From Actomonas sp051209155 (GTDB lineage: Bacteria > Verrucomicrobiota > Verrucomicrobiia > Opitutales > Opitutaceae), in NCBI GenBank assembly GCA_051209155.1, contig JBPJGB010000001.1: a stretch of DNA of 64,000 nt. The stretch is one strand, 5' to 3'. Shown piece after piece: positions 8,769 to 17,392 of this stretch (positions within the stretch are counted from its first letter, which is position 1; each line of letters starts with the position of its first letter). A program made the translations under genes and the position numbers. The notes under the pieces are model-generated. The model saw nothing but the letters and a program-made list of their open reading frames with translations, was not told the DNA's origin and did no database searches.

Positions 8769-9245
8769 ATGGCCAATCTCAATCGCGTCCTCCTCATCGG
8801 CAACCTCACTCGGGATCCCGAACTACGGGTCACCCCGAAGGGCAACGCCATCTGCCAGTTCGGTCTGGCGGTGAACCGCACCTTCAAGGACGGCTCCGGG
8901 CAGACGCGCGAAGAGACCACCTTCATTGACGTTGAGGCGTGGGGCCGTCAGGGCGAAACCATCTCCAAATACTGCACCAAGGGACGTCCGCTCTTCGTTG
9001 AGGGACGCCTGCGGTTTGACTCGTGGGAAGACAAGAACACGGGGCAGAAGCGCAGCCGGCTCTCGGTGGTGCTGGAAAACTTCCAGTTCCTCGGTGGCCG
9101 GGGCGATGGTGACGACAACTCCGGCGGTGGTGGGGGCAACTATGGCGGGGGCAACGAGTCCCCCGAGCGGCATTCCCCGCCGCCCCGCCAGCCGCGGGCG
9201 GCTCAGCCGGCCGACGACAATCTCGATGAAGACGTGCCGTTCTAA
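8769..9245 (+). CDS. ssb: Single-stranded DNA-binding protein
   Basis: 158 residues. An OB fold occupies residues 1-110 (MANLNRVLLIGNLTRDPELR, FIDVEAWGRQGETISKY, KGRPLFVEGRLRFDSW). A Gly/Asn-rich linker follows, then the acidic tip DDNLDEDVPF that binds replication partners. The start is fixed by the canonical MANLNRV. The leader is C-rich (CCTCCACCCC before ATG) with no Shine-Dalgarno. It lies between rpsF and rplI, the common rpsF-ssb arrangement. Confidence 0.97.
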   Translation: MANLNRVLLIGNLTRDPELRVTPKGNAICQFGLAVNRTFKDGSGQTREETTFIDVEAWGRQGETISKYCTKGRPLFVEGRLRFDSWEDKNTGQKRSRLSVVLENFQFLGGRGDGDDNSGGGGGNYGGGNESPERHSPPPRQPRAAQPADDNLDEDVPF

Positions 9246-9298
9246 GTCGCACGCTTCGCACCCTTCCAAAAATAAACAAAACCTAATCCATTCCTCCC

Positions 9299-9796
9299 AT
9301 GGCCAATACTGAAGTTCTCCTCCTCAAACCCGTCGAAGGCCTCGGCGGCGAGGGTGACCAAGTCAAAGTTCGCGCCGGCTACGCCCGCAACTACCTCCTC
9401 CCGCAGGGCTTCGCCACGCCGATGACCCTCGCCAACCGCAAGCACGTCGATGCGCTGCGCAAGCGTCGCGCCGAGCGTGAAGCGGCCGAGCTCAACGGCG
9501 CGCAGGAGCTCGCCAAGCAGCTCGAGAAACTCTCCATCGCGTTCGCCGTCAAGACGGGCGAGGGGGGCAAGATGTTCGGCGCCATCACCGCGGCCGACCT
9601 GCACGACAAGATCGTCGAAGCCGGCGTGGAGATCGATCGCAAGAAGATCCACCTCTACACTCCGGTGAAGACCCTCGGCAACCACTCGACCAAGATCAAG
9701 CTGCACGCCGAAGTGAGCGTCGAGCTGTCCTTCGACGTCGTGTCCGAGAACCCGATCGAAGAGTCGGCCGACGCGGCTGAATCGACCGAGGCCTGA
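9299..9796 (+). CDS. rplI: 50S ribosomal protein L9
   Basis: 165 residues. The N-terminal rRNA-binding domain carries the L9 signature (GGEGDQVKVRAGYARNYLLPQGFA). A long connecting helix (about 45-80, Arg/Glu/Ala-rich) leads to the C-terminal domain (KMFGAITAADLHDKI, KKIHLYTPVKTLGNH). The extra C-terminal Glu/Ala tail is slightly longer than in E. coli. It is the last gene before a strong terminator at 9817-9857. Confidence 0.97.
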   Translation: MANTEVLLLKPVEGLGGEGDQVKVRAGYARNYLLPQGFATPMTLANRKHVDALRKRRAEREAAELNGAQELAKQLEKLSIAFAVKTGEGGKMFGAITAADLHDKIVEAGVEIDRKKIHLYTPVKTLGNHSTKIKLHAEVSVELSFDVVSENPIEESADAAESTEA

Positions 9797-9816
9797 TCGC
9801 CCCACCGGTTTCTTTC

Positions 9817-9857
9817 GACCGCCGCCGCGCCCTGTGCCGACGGCGGTCTTTTATTTT
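9817..9857 (+). terminator. Intrinsic terminator after rplI
   Basis: GACCGCCG pairs with CGGCGGTC (9817-9824 with 9841-9848), followed by TTTTATTTT. It separates the rplY-rplI block from dnaB. Confidence 0.8.
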
Positions 9858-9998
9858 GCGCGGTTCGGCCGCCCGTTGATCGGGCCGCGATCCGCGTTTC
9901 GTCCCGTCTTCCCCCGCTTTTGTCGATAAGCGCAACAAGTTTTCCATCCCGCATGTTGCCATCCGTCCGGTCGCCCGTTGCGATCTGCCCTTCCTTCC

Positions 9999-11435
9999 AT
10001 GGATTCCGCACCTCCCGATTCCCGCACCGAATTCCGTCGACGTCGCGCGCCTGGCCGCGGCGGTGATGATCGTGGGGCGCCGGCCGGGGAGGGACCTTCG
10101 CTCGGCCGGCAGCCGCCGCACTCGGTCGAGGCGGAGGAATACCTGCTCTCCTGCTGTCTGCTCGACGGCTCCGATTCGATCGCGAAGTGCCTGGAGAAGA
10201 AGTTGCCGCCGGCCGCGTTTTACCTCCCGGCCAACCGGATCATCTACGAGAAGATGATCGAGCTCTACCAAAAGGCGCCGCCCGTCGCCATCGAGGTGCT
10301 CGCCGAGGAACTCAAGACCACCGGTCAACTCGATGAAATTGGCGGTCTGCCTTACCTCATGCAGGTGAGCAGCCGGATTCCGACCACGGCCCAGACTGAT
10401 TACTTCCTGGAGCGGGTGCGCGAGCTGCACCTGTTGCGCCAGCTCATCAAAGTGGGCACCAACACGGTCGAACAATGTTTCAATTTCCAGGGCGGGCTCG
10501 AGGAGTTCGTCGACAAGATCGAGCAGGACATCTTCAAGGTCACCCAGGACCGGGTCTCGGACGGGGCCAAGTCGATGAAGGAGACGGCCAAGGCCGCCTG
10601 GGTGATGATCGACCAGATGATGCACCACAAGGGCGAGGTCACCGGGGTGTCGTCCGGCTTTAAGGACCTCGACGGCATGACTTACGGCTTTCAGGGCTCG
10701 GAAATGATCATTCTGGCGGCCCGTCCTTCGATGGGCAAAACCTCGCTCGCGCTCAACATGGCCGAGAACGCCGCCTTGCCCAAGCGCGGTAAACCCGCCG
10801 CCACGCTGGTGTTTTCCCTGGAAATGAGCGCGGCCCAGCTCGGCATGCGTTTGCTGTGCTCGCGCGGTCGCGTGAACATGAAGAAGCTGCGCGAAGGGTT
10901 TGTGAGTCCGGGCGGGCGCGAATTCCAGGATCTGCAAAACGCGGCCGACGAGCTGTCCAAGGCGCCCCTCTTCATCGACGACTCCAGCCATTTGACCATC
11001 ATGGAGTTGCGGGCCAAGGCCCGCCGCCTACACGCCCGCCACCCACTGGGCTTTATCGTCGTCGATTACCTCCAGTTGCTCAGCCCGACCGACTCCAAGA
11101 CCCCGCGCGAGCAGCAGGTGGCCGAGATTTCCCGCGGACTAAAAGCGTTGGCCAAGGAACTTGAAGTTCCGGTGCTGGTTCTCAGTCAGCTCAACCGTTC
11201 CGCCGAGAAAGAAAACCGCACTCCCAAACTCTCCGATCTTCGTGAATCCGGTTCCATCGAACAGGACGCCGACGTGGTGCTCATGTTGGCCCGCCCCCGC
11301 GACGCGGATGAGAAGTTCCAAGTGGCTGCTGACTCCGCCGAGTTAATCGTTGCCAAGCAACGAAACGGACCGGTAGGAGACTTGAAGCTTACGTTCCTCC
11401 GAGACATCACTCGCTTTGAAAACTACACACCGTAA
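9999..11435 (+). CDS. dnaB: Replicative DNA helicase DnaB
   Basis: 478 residues from the ATG at 9999; an in-frame TTG at 9978 is unlikely. A basic, disordered N-terminus of about 35 residues precedes the DnaB N-terminal domain (PPHSVEAEEYLLSCCLLDG). The RecA-like ATPase domain has Walker A ARPSMGKTSLALNMA, Walker B-type GFIVVDYLQLL, LSQLNRSAE and RESGSIEQDADVV. It is the hexameric helicase that unwinds DNA at the replication fork. No intein is visible. Its last 20 bases overlap bamA, an unusual neighbour for dnaB. Confidence 0.97.
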   Translation: MDSAPPDSRTEFRRRRAPGRGGDDRGAPAGEGPSLGRQPPHSVEAEEYLLSCCLLDGSDSIAKCLEKKLPPAAFYLPANRIIYEKMIELYQKAPPVAIEVLAEELKTTGQLDEIGGLPYLMQVSSRIPTTAQTDYFLERVRELHLLRQLIKVGTNTVEQCFNFQGGLEEFVDKIEQDIFKVTQDRVSDGAKSMKETAKAAWVMIDQMMHHKGEVTGVSSGFKDLDGMTYGFQGSEMIILAARPSMGKTSLALNMAENAALPKRGKPAATLVFSLEMSAAQLGMRLLCSRGRVNMKKLREGFVSPGGREFQDLQNAADELSKAPLFIDDSSHLTIMELRAKARRLHARHPLGFIVVDYLQLLSPTDSKTPREQQVAEISRGLKALAKELEVPVLVLSQLNRSAEKENRTPKLSDLRESGSIEQDADVVLMLARPRDADEKFQVAADSAELIVAKQRNGPVGDLKLTFLRDITRFENYTP

Positions 11436-13773
11436 TCCGCTCGTCCGGATCGCTCGATTTATCGTCTTATTTGCCTTGGTCTCGTGGAGTGGCACGTCCG
11501 CTCTGGCGCAGGCTTTTGGCGCCGCCCCGGGCACTCAGTCGATTGAGAAGGTCATCATTCGTTTCCAAGGGGCGACCAACGTGAGCGAGCAAATCGTGCG
11601 CGCCAACATGCAGGTGCGGGAGGGCGATGTCCTCAACGAAGTGCTCATTGACCGTGACATTCGGTCCCTTTACCGCACCGCGCTCTTCGAGTTCATCGAG
11701 GTCAAGCGCGAGACCCTGCCGGATGGGAATGTAAATCTCGTCTTCGAACTCACGCCCCGCTACCGCGTGCTGGCGGTGGTTTTTGATGGCAACGAGCGCC
11801 TGCGCGACAAGCGCCTGGCCAAGGAGATCAAGACCAAGGCCAACCTCGTGCTCGACGAGCGCCAGGTGAAGGAGGACTCCGAAAAGATTCGCGAGTATTA
11901 CCAGAAGGTCGGCTTCAACCGTGTTTCGGTCTACTACGAGATCGATCGCGACCGCTCGACCGGTTTCGGCACCGTGACCTTCAAGATCCGCGAAGGTGCC
12001 AAGGTGAAGATCGGTGGCGTGAAATTTGTCGGGAATGACCACGTGAAGGCCCGCAAACTCCGCAAGGAGATGGAGACCAAGCGCTGGTGGATTTGGTCCT
12101 GGTTGCTCGGCACCGGCCGCTTCAAGGACGACGTTTTCGAGGACGACCTCGAAAAGCTCCGCGATTACTACCGTGAGGAGGGTTACCTCGACGTCTCGAT
12201 CCCGCCGGAGCAGATCCAATACGACTATCCCAATCCGGAGAAGCTGATCATCACCATCAATGTGAATGAGGGTCGGCAGTATCGCATCGGTGACATCAAG
12301 GTTTCCGGCGCGACGAAGGTCCCCGGTGAACTCATCCGCCTGGGTCTGAAGAACAAGACCGGCGATGTGTTCCGCCCCACGAAACTCGATGAGGACGCGG
12401 AGGAGATTCAGAAATTCTACGGTCGCGGCGGCCATCTCGACGCCCGCGTCAATTTGCTGCGTATCCCGAACCTGCAGACCGGCGACATCGACTTGGAATA
12501 CATCATCGACGAGGGCGATTCCTACGACGTCGAGTCCGTGCGCATCGAAGGTAACACCAAGACCAAGAGCATCGTCATCCTGCGTGAACTCGTGCTGGGT
12601 CCGGGCGAACTCTTCGACACCTCCCGCATGGAGATTTCCAAGCTGCGTCTGGAAAACACCCGCTTCTTCGAGGATGTGAACCTCACCGATGAGACGACCA
12701 ACATCCCTGGACGCCGCAACATGAAGGTCGCGGTCCGCGAAGGTCGCACCGGCAACCTCACCTTCGGCGCCGGCTTCAGCTCACTCGAGCGCGCCGTGAT
12801 TTTCGCCGAGCTCACCCAATCCAACTTCGACATCTTCAACCGCCGTTCCTTCTTCCAGGGCGACGGCCAGAAGTTCCGCCTGCGCATGCAGCTGGGTGAT
12901 TACTCGTCCGAAGTGGTGCTGTCGTTTGAAGAGCCCTGGCTCTTCGAGAAGCAACTCGCGACCGGCTTCACGCTCTTCCGCACGACCTCCGACTATAATT
13001 CGTCGATCTATAACGAAATCCGCACCGGTGGTGAGATCTACATGCGCAAGCGCCTGTTCGAGCTCGTCAACGGCCAGCTGTCCTACTCCTACCAAGTGGT
13101 CAGCATCGACGGCGTTTCGCCCAATGCGCCCTTGCCGATCCAGCAGTTGGCCGGCGACACGATCATTTCCAAGGTCGGGCTCACGCTCGAGCGGGACACC
13201 CGCAACAAGATCGTCAACACCACGGCGGGCAACCGGGCCGAGCTTCGCATGGACCTCGCCGGTGGTCCCTTCGGCGGAGACGCTGAATATTACCGCCTCG
13301 AATTCCGCGGCTCCCAGTTCTACCCGCTCTTTGAGTTCCAGGAGCAGGTCCTCGCCGTCATCCTGCGCGGTGGTGTGGTGGATGCCTACGGCGACACGCC
13401 GCAGGTGCCGTTCTACGAGCGCTTCTTCCTCGGCGGTCCCTACACCCTGCGCGGCTTCGAATATCGTGAAGTGGGTCCCAAGGCACCCGGTTCCACCGAG
13501 CCGATCGGCGGCAGTTCCTACGGTATGTTGACGATCGAATACACCTTGGACGTCGTGTCCCCGGTTCGTTTCGCCATCTTCTACGACGCCGGTTTCGTCA
13601 ACGAGGACGCGTGGGACTTCAATCCCGCCGGCTACAACGACAACTTTGGTGTGGGTCTCGGTCTCTTCGTGGCCGGTGCCCCCCTGCGTTTGGACTTCGG
13701 TATCCCGCTCACCAGCGACGGCACCAACGACAAAGGCAACCAGTTCAATTTTTCCTTCGGCACCCGCTTCTAA
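11416..13773 (+). CDS. bamA: Outer membrane protein assembly factor BamA
   Basis: 785 residues, beginning with TTG at 11416 inside the end of dnaB. That start gives a complete signal peptide (KTTHRNPLVRIAR, then FIVLFALVSWSGTSALAQA), and no ATG is available before it. POTRA domains follow (about 38-440; repeated LYRTALFEFIEVKRE / EKIREYYQKVGF / GRGGHLDARV patterns), then the Omp85 beta-barrel. FFLGGPYTLRGFEYREVGP contains the conserved RGF of the L6 loop, and the protein ends in ...FNFSFGTRF with the terminal Phe needed for barrel insertion. It inserts outer-membrane beta-barrels. The order bamA-skp-lpxD is the classic envelope cluster. Confidence 0.96.
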   Translation: MKTTHRNPLVRIARFIVLFALVSWSGTSALAQAFGAAPGTQSIEKVIIRFQGATNVSEQIVRANMQVREGDVLNEVLIDRDIRSLYRTALFEFIEVKRETLPDGNVNLVFELTPRYRVLAVVFDGNERLRDKRLAKEIKTKANLVLDERQVKEDSEKIREYYQKVGFNRVSVYYEIDRDRSTGFGTVTFKIREGAKVKIGGVKFVGNDHVKARKLRKEMETKRWWIWSWLLGTGRFKDDVFEDDLEKLRDYYREEGYLDVSIPPEQIQYDYPNPEKLIITINVNEGRQYRIGDIKVSGATKVPGELIRLGLKNKTGDVFRPTKLDEDAEEIQKFYGRGGHLDARVNLLRIPNLQTGDIDLEYIIDEGDSYDVESVRIEGNTKTKSIVILRELVLGPGELFDTSRMEISKLRLENTRFFEDVNLTDETTNIPGRRNMKVAVREGRTGNLTFGAGFSSLERAVIFAELTQSNFDIFNRRSFFQGDGQKFRLRMQLGDYSSEVVLSFEEPWLFEKQLATGFTLFRTTSDYNSSIYNEIRTGGEIYMRKRLFELVNGQLSYSYQVVSIDGVSPNAPLPIQQLAGDTIISKVGLTLERDTRNKIVNTTAGNRAELRMDLAGGPFGGDAEYYRLEFRGSQFYPLFEFQEQVLAVILRGGVVDAYGDTPQVPFYERFFLGGPYTLRGFEYREVGPKAPGSTEPIGGSSYGMLTIEYTLDVVSPVRFAIFYDAGFVNEDAWDFNPAGYNDNFGVGLGLFVAGAPLRLDFGIPLTSDGTNDKGNQFNFSFGTRF

Positions 13774-13800
13774 TTTGCTAGTCAGAACCTTTTACCACTC

Positions 13801-14466
13801 ATGAAGAATCCCCTCAAAACCCTCTTTGCACTCGTGGCCGTGGCCGCGGCGGCCGTGACCGCCTCCGCCCAAGCGCCCAAGATCGCGATCGTCGACATGG
13901 CCTACTTGTTCGACAATCACTACAAGACCGCCGAGCAAAACACCGTTTTCAAGAACGAGCAGGAGCGCGTCAAAGCGGAGATCAACCGCCTCAACGGCGA
14001 AGGTCTCGCGCTCCAGGAAGAAGCCCAAAGCATCGCCGAGCAGCTTAACAACCCGGTCCTCTCCGAGGACGCCAAGGCCAAGATCGAAGACGAGGCCCGC
14101 GCCAAGGTCGGTGAGCTCCAGCGCAAGCAGAACGAGATGAACCAACTGGTGAACAACAGCACCGAGTCTCTGCGCAAGCGGGTGATGAACTTCCGCAGCC
14201 TCCTCCTCGACGAGATCGCCAAGGTGGCCGTCGAAGTGGCCAAGCGTCAGGGCGCGACCCTGCTGCTCGACAAGTCCGGCCCCTCCGTGCTCGGCATGCC
14301 GTCGGTGCTCTTCAATGACGCTTCCCTCGAAATCACCGAGACCGTGCTCGCCGAGATCAACAAGGATCGTCCGGCCGACTCCGCGGTGGCTCCGTCCGAA
14401 GGTCCGGCTTCGACCTCCAGCATGGGCGACGAGGCCCCCACGGTCAGCTTCCCCGGCGCCAACTAA
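13801..14466 (+). CDS. skp: OmpH/Skp family periplasmic chaperone
   Basis: 221 residues: signal peptide (KNPLKTLFALVAVAAAAVTASA), the Skp start KIAIVDMAYLFDNHYKT, two long amphipathic helices forming the tentacle (about 45-150, rich in Glu/Lys/Gln) and a closing strand region (GATLLLDKSGPSVLGMPSVLFND). A Ser/Pro-rich C-terminal tail of about 35 residues makes it somewhat longer than E. coli Skp. It carries unfolded outer-membrane proteins to BamA, encoded 27 bp upstream. Confidence 0.92.
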   Translation: MKNPLKTLFALVAVAAAAVTASAQAPKIAIVDMAYLFDNHYKTAEQNTVFKNEQERVKAEINRLNGEGLALQEEAQSIAEQLNNPVLSEDAKAKIEDEARAKVGELQRKQNEMNQLVNNSTESLRKRVMNFRSLLLDEIAKVAVEVAKRQGATLLLDKSGPSVLGMPSVLFNDASLEITETVLAEINKDRPADSAVAPSEGPASTSSMGDEAPTVSFPGAN

Positions 14467-14494
14467 GTTCGGCCCGTCATTGCCCCTTGCTGCG

Positions 14495-14524
14495 AAACCC
14501 CGCTCGGTGCAGCGGGGTTTTTTG
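14495..14524 (+). terminator. Intrinsic terminator after skp
   Basis: AAACCCCGCT pairs with AGCGGGGTTT (14495-14504 with 14511-14520), loop of 6, followed by TTT. Confidence 0.85.
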
Positions 14525-14593
14525 TGTCCGGATCCCGCGCTTTCGGAGCGACTCCCGAGTTGCCTCGGCATCGTCTCTCAGCACGTTGATTCC

Positions 14594-15649
14594 ATGCAGC
14601 TCTCCTATCAATGGGACGAAATTCAGGACATGCTCCACCCCAGGGAGGTGCGTGGCTCCACCTCGCGGCACCTCACTGGAATCGCCGCGCTGAAAGAAGC
14701 TCAACCCGGTGACATATCCTTCCTGGGCAACGCCAAATACCGGGCCGATGTCGCGGTCTCGCGCGCTTCGCTCGTGCTGGTGCCGGTGGATTACGAGGGC
14801 GACGCCCAGCCCGATCAATGTTTGTTGCTGGTGGACAATCCGTCTGCGGCCCTCGCGAAGCTCTGCAGCCACATCGAGCAAAAGCTGCGGCCGGCGCGTG
14901 TCGCCGGGATTCACCCCTCGGCGGTCATCGCGGCGGATGCCCGCATCGACGATAGCGTGGCGATCGGGCCGTTCTGTGTGATCGAGGGGGGAGCGCAGAT
15001 CGGTCCGGGGTCGCATCTGGAAGCGCACGTTTTTATCGGGCGGGGAGCCAAGCTCGGCGCCGACTGCTGGTTGGGCCCGTCCTCCCAGGTCGGCGCAGCC
15101 TGTGAGCTCGGCGATCGGGTGCGCCTGCATAGCGGCGTGGTCGTTGGCGCCGACGGTTTTGGCTACGAGATGGTGGAGGGACGGCACGCCAAGGTGCCCC
15201 AGGTGGGCAAGGTGGTGATCGAGGACGACGTGGAGATCGGCGCCAACTCCACCATCGATCGCGCCCGTTTCTCCCGCACCTTGATCGGGCAGGGGACCAA
15301 AATCGACAACCTGGTGCAGGTCGGCCACAACGTCGTGATCGGGAAGCACTGCATCCTGTGCGCGCAGGTGGGAATCGCCGGCAGCACCACCCTCGAGGAC
15401 TACGTGGTGTTGGGCGGACAGGCCGGCGTCGCCGGTCACATCACCGTTGCCAAAGGCACCCAGGCCGGCGGGCAGGCGGGCATCACGGCCAACACCGAAC
15501 CCGGTGTCACCCTCAATGGCACGCCGGCCCTGCCATTCCATTTGGAGCGCCGCCTCGTGGTGCTGAATCGCAAGTTGCCGGATCTGTTCAAACGGGTGGA
15601 TCAGCTCGATACCTTGCTGCAGGAAATAAAAAAGACTTCCGCCGAGTAA
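14594..15649 (+). CDS. lpxD: UDP-3-O-acylglucosamine N-acyltransferase
   Basis: 351 residues. The start at ATG 14594 gives the expected N-terminal uridine-binding domain (LTGIAALKEAQPGDISFLGN). It is followed by the left-handed beta-helix of hexapeptide repeats (about 105-310: GIHPSAVIAADARIDDSVAIG onwards). The catalytic His is His245 in LVQVGHNVVIG, and a C-terminal helix ends the protein. It adds the N-linked hydroxyacyl chain in lipid A synthesis, so the organism makes lipopolysaccharide. It stands after the skp terminator and 24 bp before prs. Confidence 0.96.
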   Translation: MQLSYQWDEIQDMLHPREVRGSTSRHLTGIAALKEAQPGDISFLGNAKYRADVAVSRASLVLVPVDYEGDAQPDQCLLLVDNPSAALAKLCSHIEQKLRPARVAGIHPSAVIAADARIDDSVAIGPFCVIEGGAQIGPGSHLEAHVFIGRGAKLGADCWLGPSSQVGAACELGDRVRLHSGVVVGADGFGYEMVEGRHAKVPQVGKVVIEDDVEIGANSTIDRARFSRTLIGQGTKIDNLVQVGHNVVIGKHCILCAQVGIAGSTTLEDYVVLGGQAGVAGHITVAKGTQAGGQAGITANTEPGVTLNGTPALPFHLERRLVVLNRKLPDLFKRVDQLDTLLQEIKKTSAE

Positions 15650-15673
15650 GAGTGTGGGCAGGATGGCGGCCTG

Positions 15674-16627
15674 ATGAGCGTGCCCGGCCTTAAAATTTTC
15701 TCCGGAAACTCCAATCGGCCCCTCGCCGAGGAAATCTGCACGGCGATTGGTGTTCCCCTGGGGGAAGCCACCGTCACCAGTTTTCCTGACGGTGAGTCGT
15801 TCGTGAAGATTAACGAAAACATCCGCGGTCAGGATGTGTTCATCGTGCAGTCAACCTGCACCCCGACGAACCATCACCTGATGGAGCTGCTCATCATGAT
15901 TGATGCGGCCCGGCGCGCGTCCGCGCATCGCATCACGGCGGTGATGCCGTTCTACGGTTACGCCCGTCAGGACCGCAAGGATCAGCCCCGGGTGCCGATC
16001 ACCGCCAAGCTGGTCGCCAACCTCGTGGTCGCCGCCGGGGCCAATCGCATTCTCACCATGGACCTGCACTCGCAGCAGATCCAGGGCTTCTTCGACATCC
16101 CGGTCGACCACCTCTTCGCCTCGCCGGTCTTCTTTGACCACGTCGAGAAGATCAAGATGCGCAGCGACAACATGGTCGTGGTGTCGCCCGACGTCGGCGG
16201 CATGAAAATGGCCGCGGCCTACGCCGGCCTGATGAGCTCGCAACTCGGCATGGTGTGGAAGAAACGCACCAGCGCGACGACCGTGGAATCGGTCAACATT
16301 GTCGGTGAAGTGAAGGGCAAGGATGTGTTGCTGGTGGACGACATCACCGAGACCGCCGGCACTCTCATGAACGCCGCCAAGCTTATGCGCGAGCATGGGG
16401 CCTTGAGCGTGCGCGCCGCGGTCAGCCACTCCTTGCTCAGCCCGATGGCCTACGACCGCCTCAAGCTCGGTCACATCGACGAGCTCATCACGACCAACTC
16501 CATCCCGGTCGAACCGCGCGGTTTGCCCATCACGGTGCTCAGCGTCGCCGATCTCCTGGGCACCGCGATCCAACGCATTCACAACAACGAAAGCGTCACC
16601 GGCCTCTTCAAGGTGAAGGGCTTCTAA
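15674..16627 (+). CDS. prs: Ribose-phosphate pyrophosphokinase
   Basis: 317 residues, the usual class I length. The N-terminus has LKIFSGNSNRPLAEEI and SFPDGE. The ATP/metal region is PFYGYARQDRKDQPR with DLHSQQIQGFF, and the PRPP-binding loop is VLLVDDITETAGTL. It makes PRPP from ribose 5-phosphate and ATP. The next gene, pyrE on the other strand, consumes PRPP. A terminator follows at 16657-16684. Confidence 0.97.
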   Translation: MSVPGLKIFSGNSNRPLAEEICTAIGVPLGEATVTSFPDGESFVKINENIRGQDVFIVQSTCTPTNHHLMELLIMIDAARRASAHRITAVMPFYGYARQDRKDQPRVPITAKLVANLVVAAGANRILTMDLHSQQIQGFFDIPVDHLFASPVFFDHVEKIKMRSDNMVVVSPDVGGMKMAAAYAGLMSSQLGMVWKKRTSATTVESVNIVGEVKGKDVLLVDDITETAGTLMNAAKLMREHGALSVRAAVSHSLLSPMAYDRLKLGHIDELITTNSIPVEPRGLPITVLSVADLLGTAIQRIHNNESVTGLFKVKGF

Positions 16628-16656
16628 GGCGACCTTTGGTTTGATCGCGACTGTAG

Positions 16657-16684
16657 CCGGGCTCGTTGAGCCCGGTTTTTTTTT
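16657..16684 (+). terminator. Intrinsic terminator after prs
   Basis: CCGGGCTC and GAGCCCGG (8 bp, perfect) around a 3-base loop, then nine T. It lies between the convergent prs and pyrE ends. Confidence 0.9.
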
Positions 16685-16746
16685 GACCTCGGTCGATCTC
16701 GCACCGAGCCATCGGCTGCCCCGGCGATCCGGCCTTGGCCGCGACA

Positions 16747-17316
16747 TCAGCTTCCCGGCTTTTCGGCCGGGAGCGCGGCCAACTCCGGCGGGAGTTGGTC
16801 GGCCGGGTAGGTCGGGAAACTCAGCTCGAGCAGGGACACGCAGGGCACATCAAACGTGGTCTGCCCCGCACTGCGATCCACCAGCACGCCGACGCCGACG
16901 GCCGTGCCGCCTCCGGCTTTGACGAGGGCCAAGGCCTCATTGACCCGGCCGCCGCGCGTGATCACGTCCTCCACCACGAGCACCTTTTCGCCGGGCGCGA
17001 AGGTGAAGCCGCGTCGGATCGCCAGCTTGTCGTCGACTTTCTCGGCGAAGATGTAGCGCTTGTTGGTCTGACGAGCGACTTCCTGACCGATCACGAGTCC
17101 GCCCATGGCGGGCGCGAGCACGGTGTCGAACTCCAGGTCCGCCAGCTTGGGCACGAGCAGCTCGGTCAATCGCGTCACCGCCGCCATGTTCTGGCAGACC
17201 TTGGCGCATTGGAAAAAGTGCCCGCTGTGCAAACCGGAGCGCAGCACAAAATGGCCGCGCAAGAGCGCCTTGGTGGCCGTGAAAATATCGAGGACTTCCT
17301 GCTGGTGGTCGGACAT
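16747..17316 (-). CDS. pyrE: Orotate phosphoribosyltransferase
   Basis: 189 residues from the ATG at 17316. The core signature is FDTVLAPAMGGLVIGQEVARQTNKR, and the PRPP-binding loop is VLVVEDVITRGGRVNEAL. It couples orotate to PRPP giving OMP in pyrimidine synthesis. An in-frame start ten codons upstream (17346) would add a basic stretch and is less likely. It is divergent from the metallo-beta-lactamase-fold gene, with 76 bp between the starts. Confidence 0.94.
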   Translation of the reverse strand: MSDHQQEVLDIFTATKALLRGHFVLRSGLHSGHFFQCAKVCQNMAAVTRLTELLVPKLADLEFDTVLAPAMGGLVIGQEVARQTNKRYIFAEKVDDKLAIRRGFTFAPGEKVLVVEDVITRGGRVNEALALVKAGGGTAVGVGVLVDRSAGQTTFDVPCVSLLELSFPTYPADQLPPELAALPAEKPGS

Positions 17317-17392
17317 GGCGCCACGCTGAGCCGGCGCGCGTTTCACGCCAAAACATTTTTGCGCTGGGCACGCGGGTCGCTACGCTGCGGGC

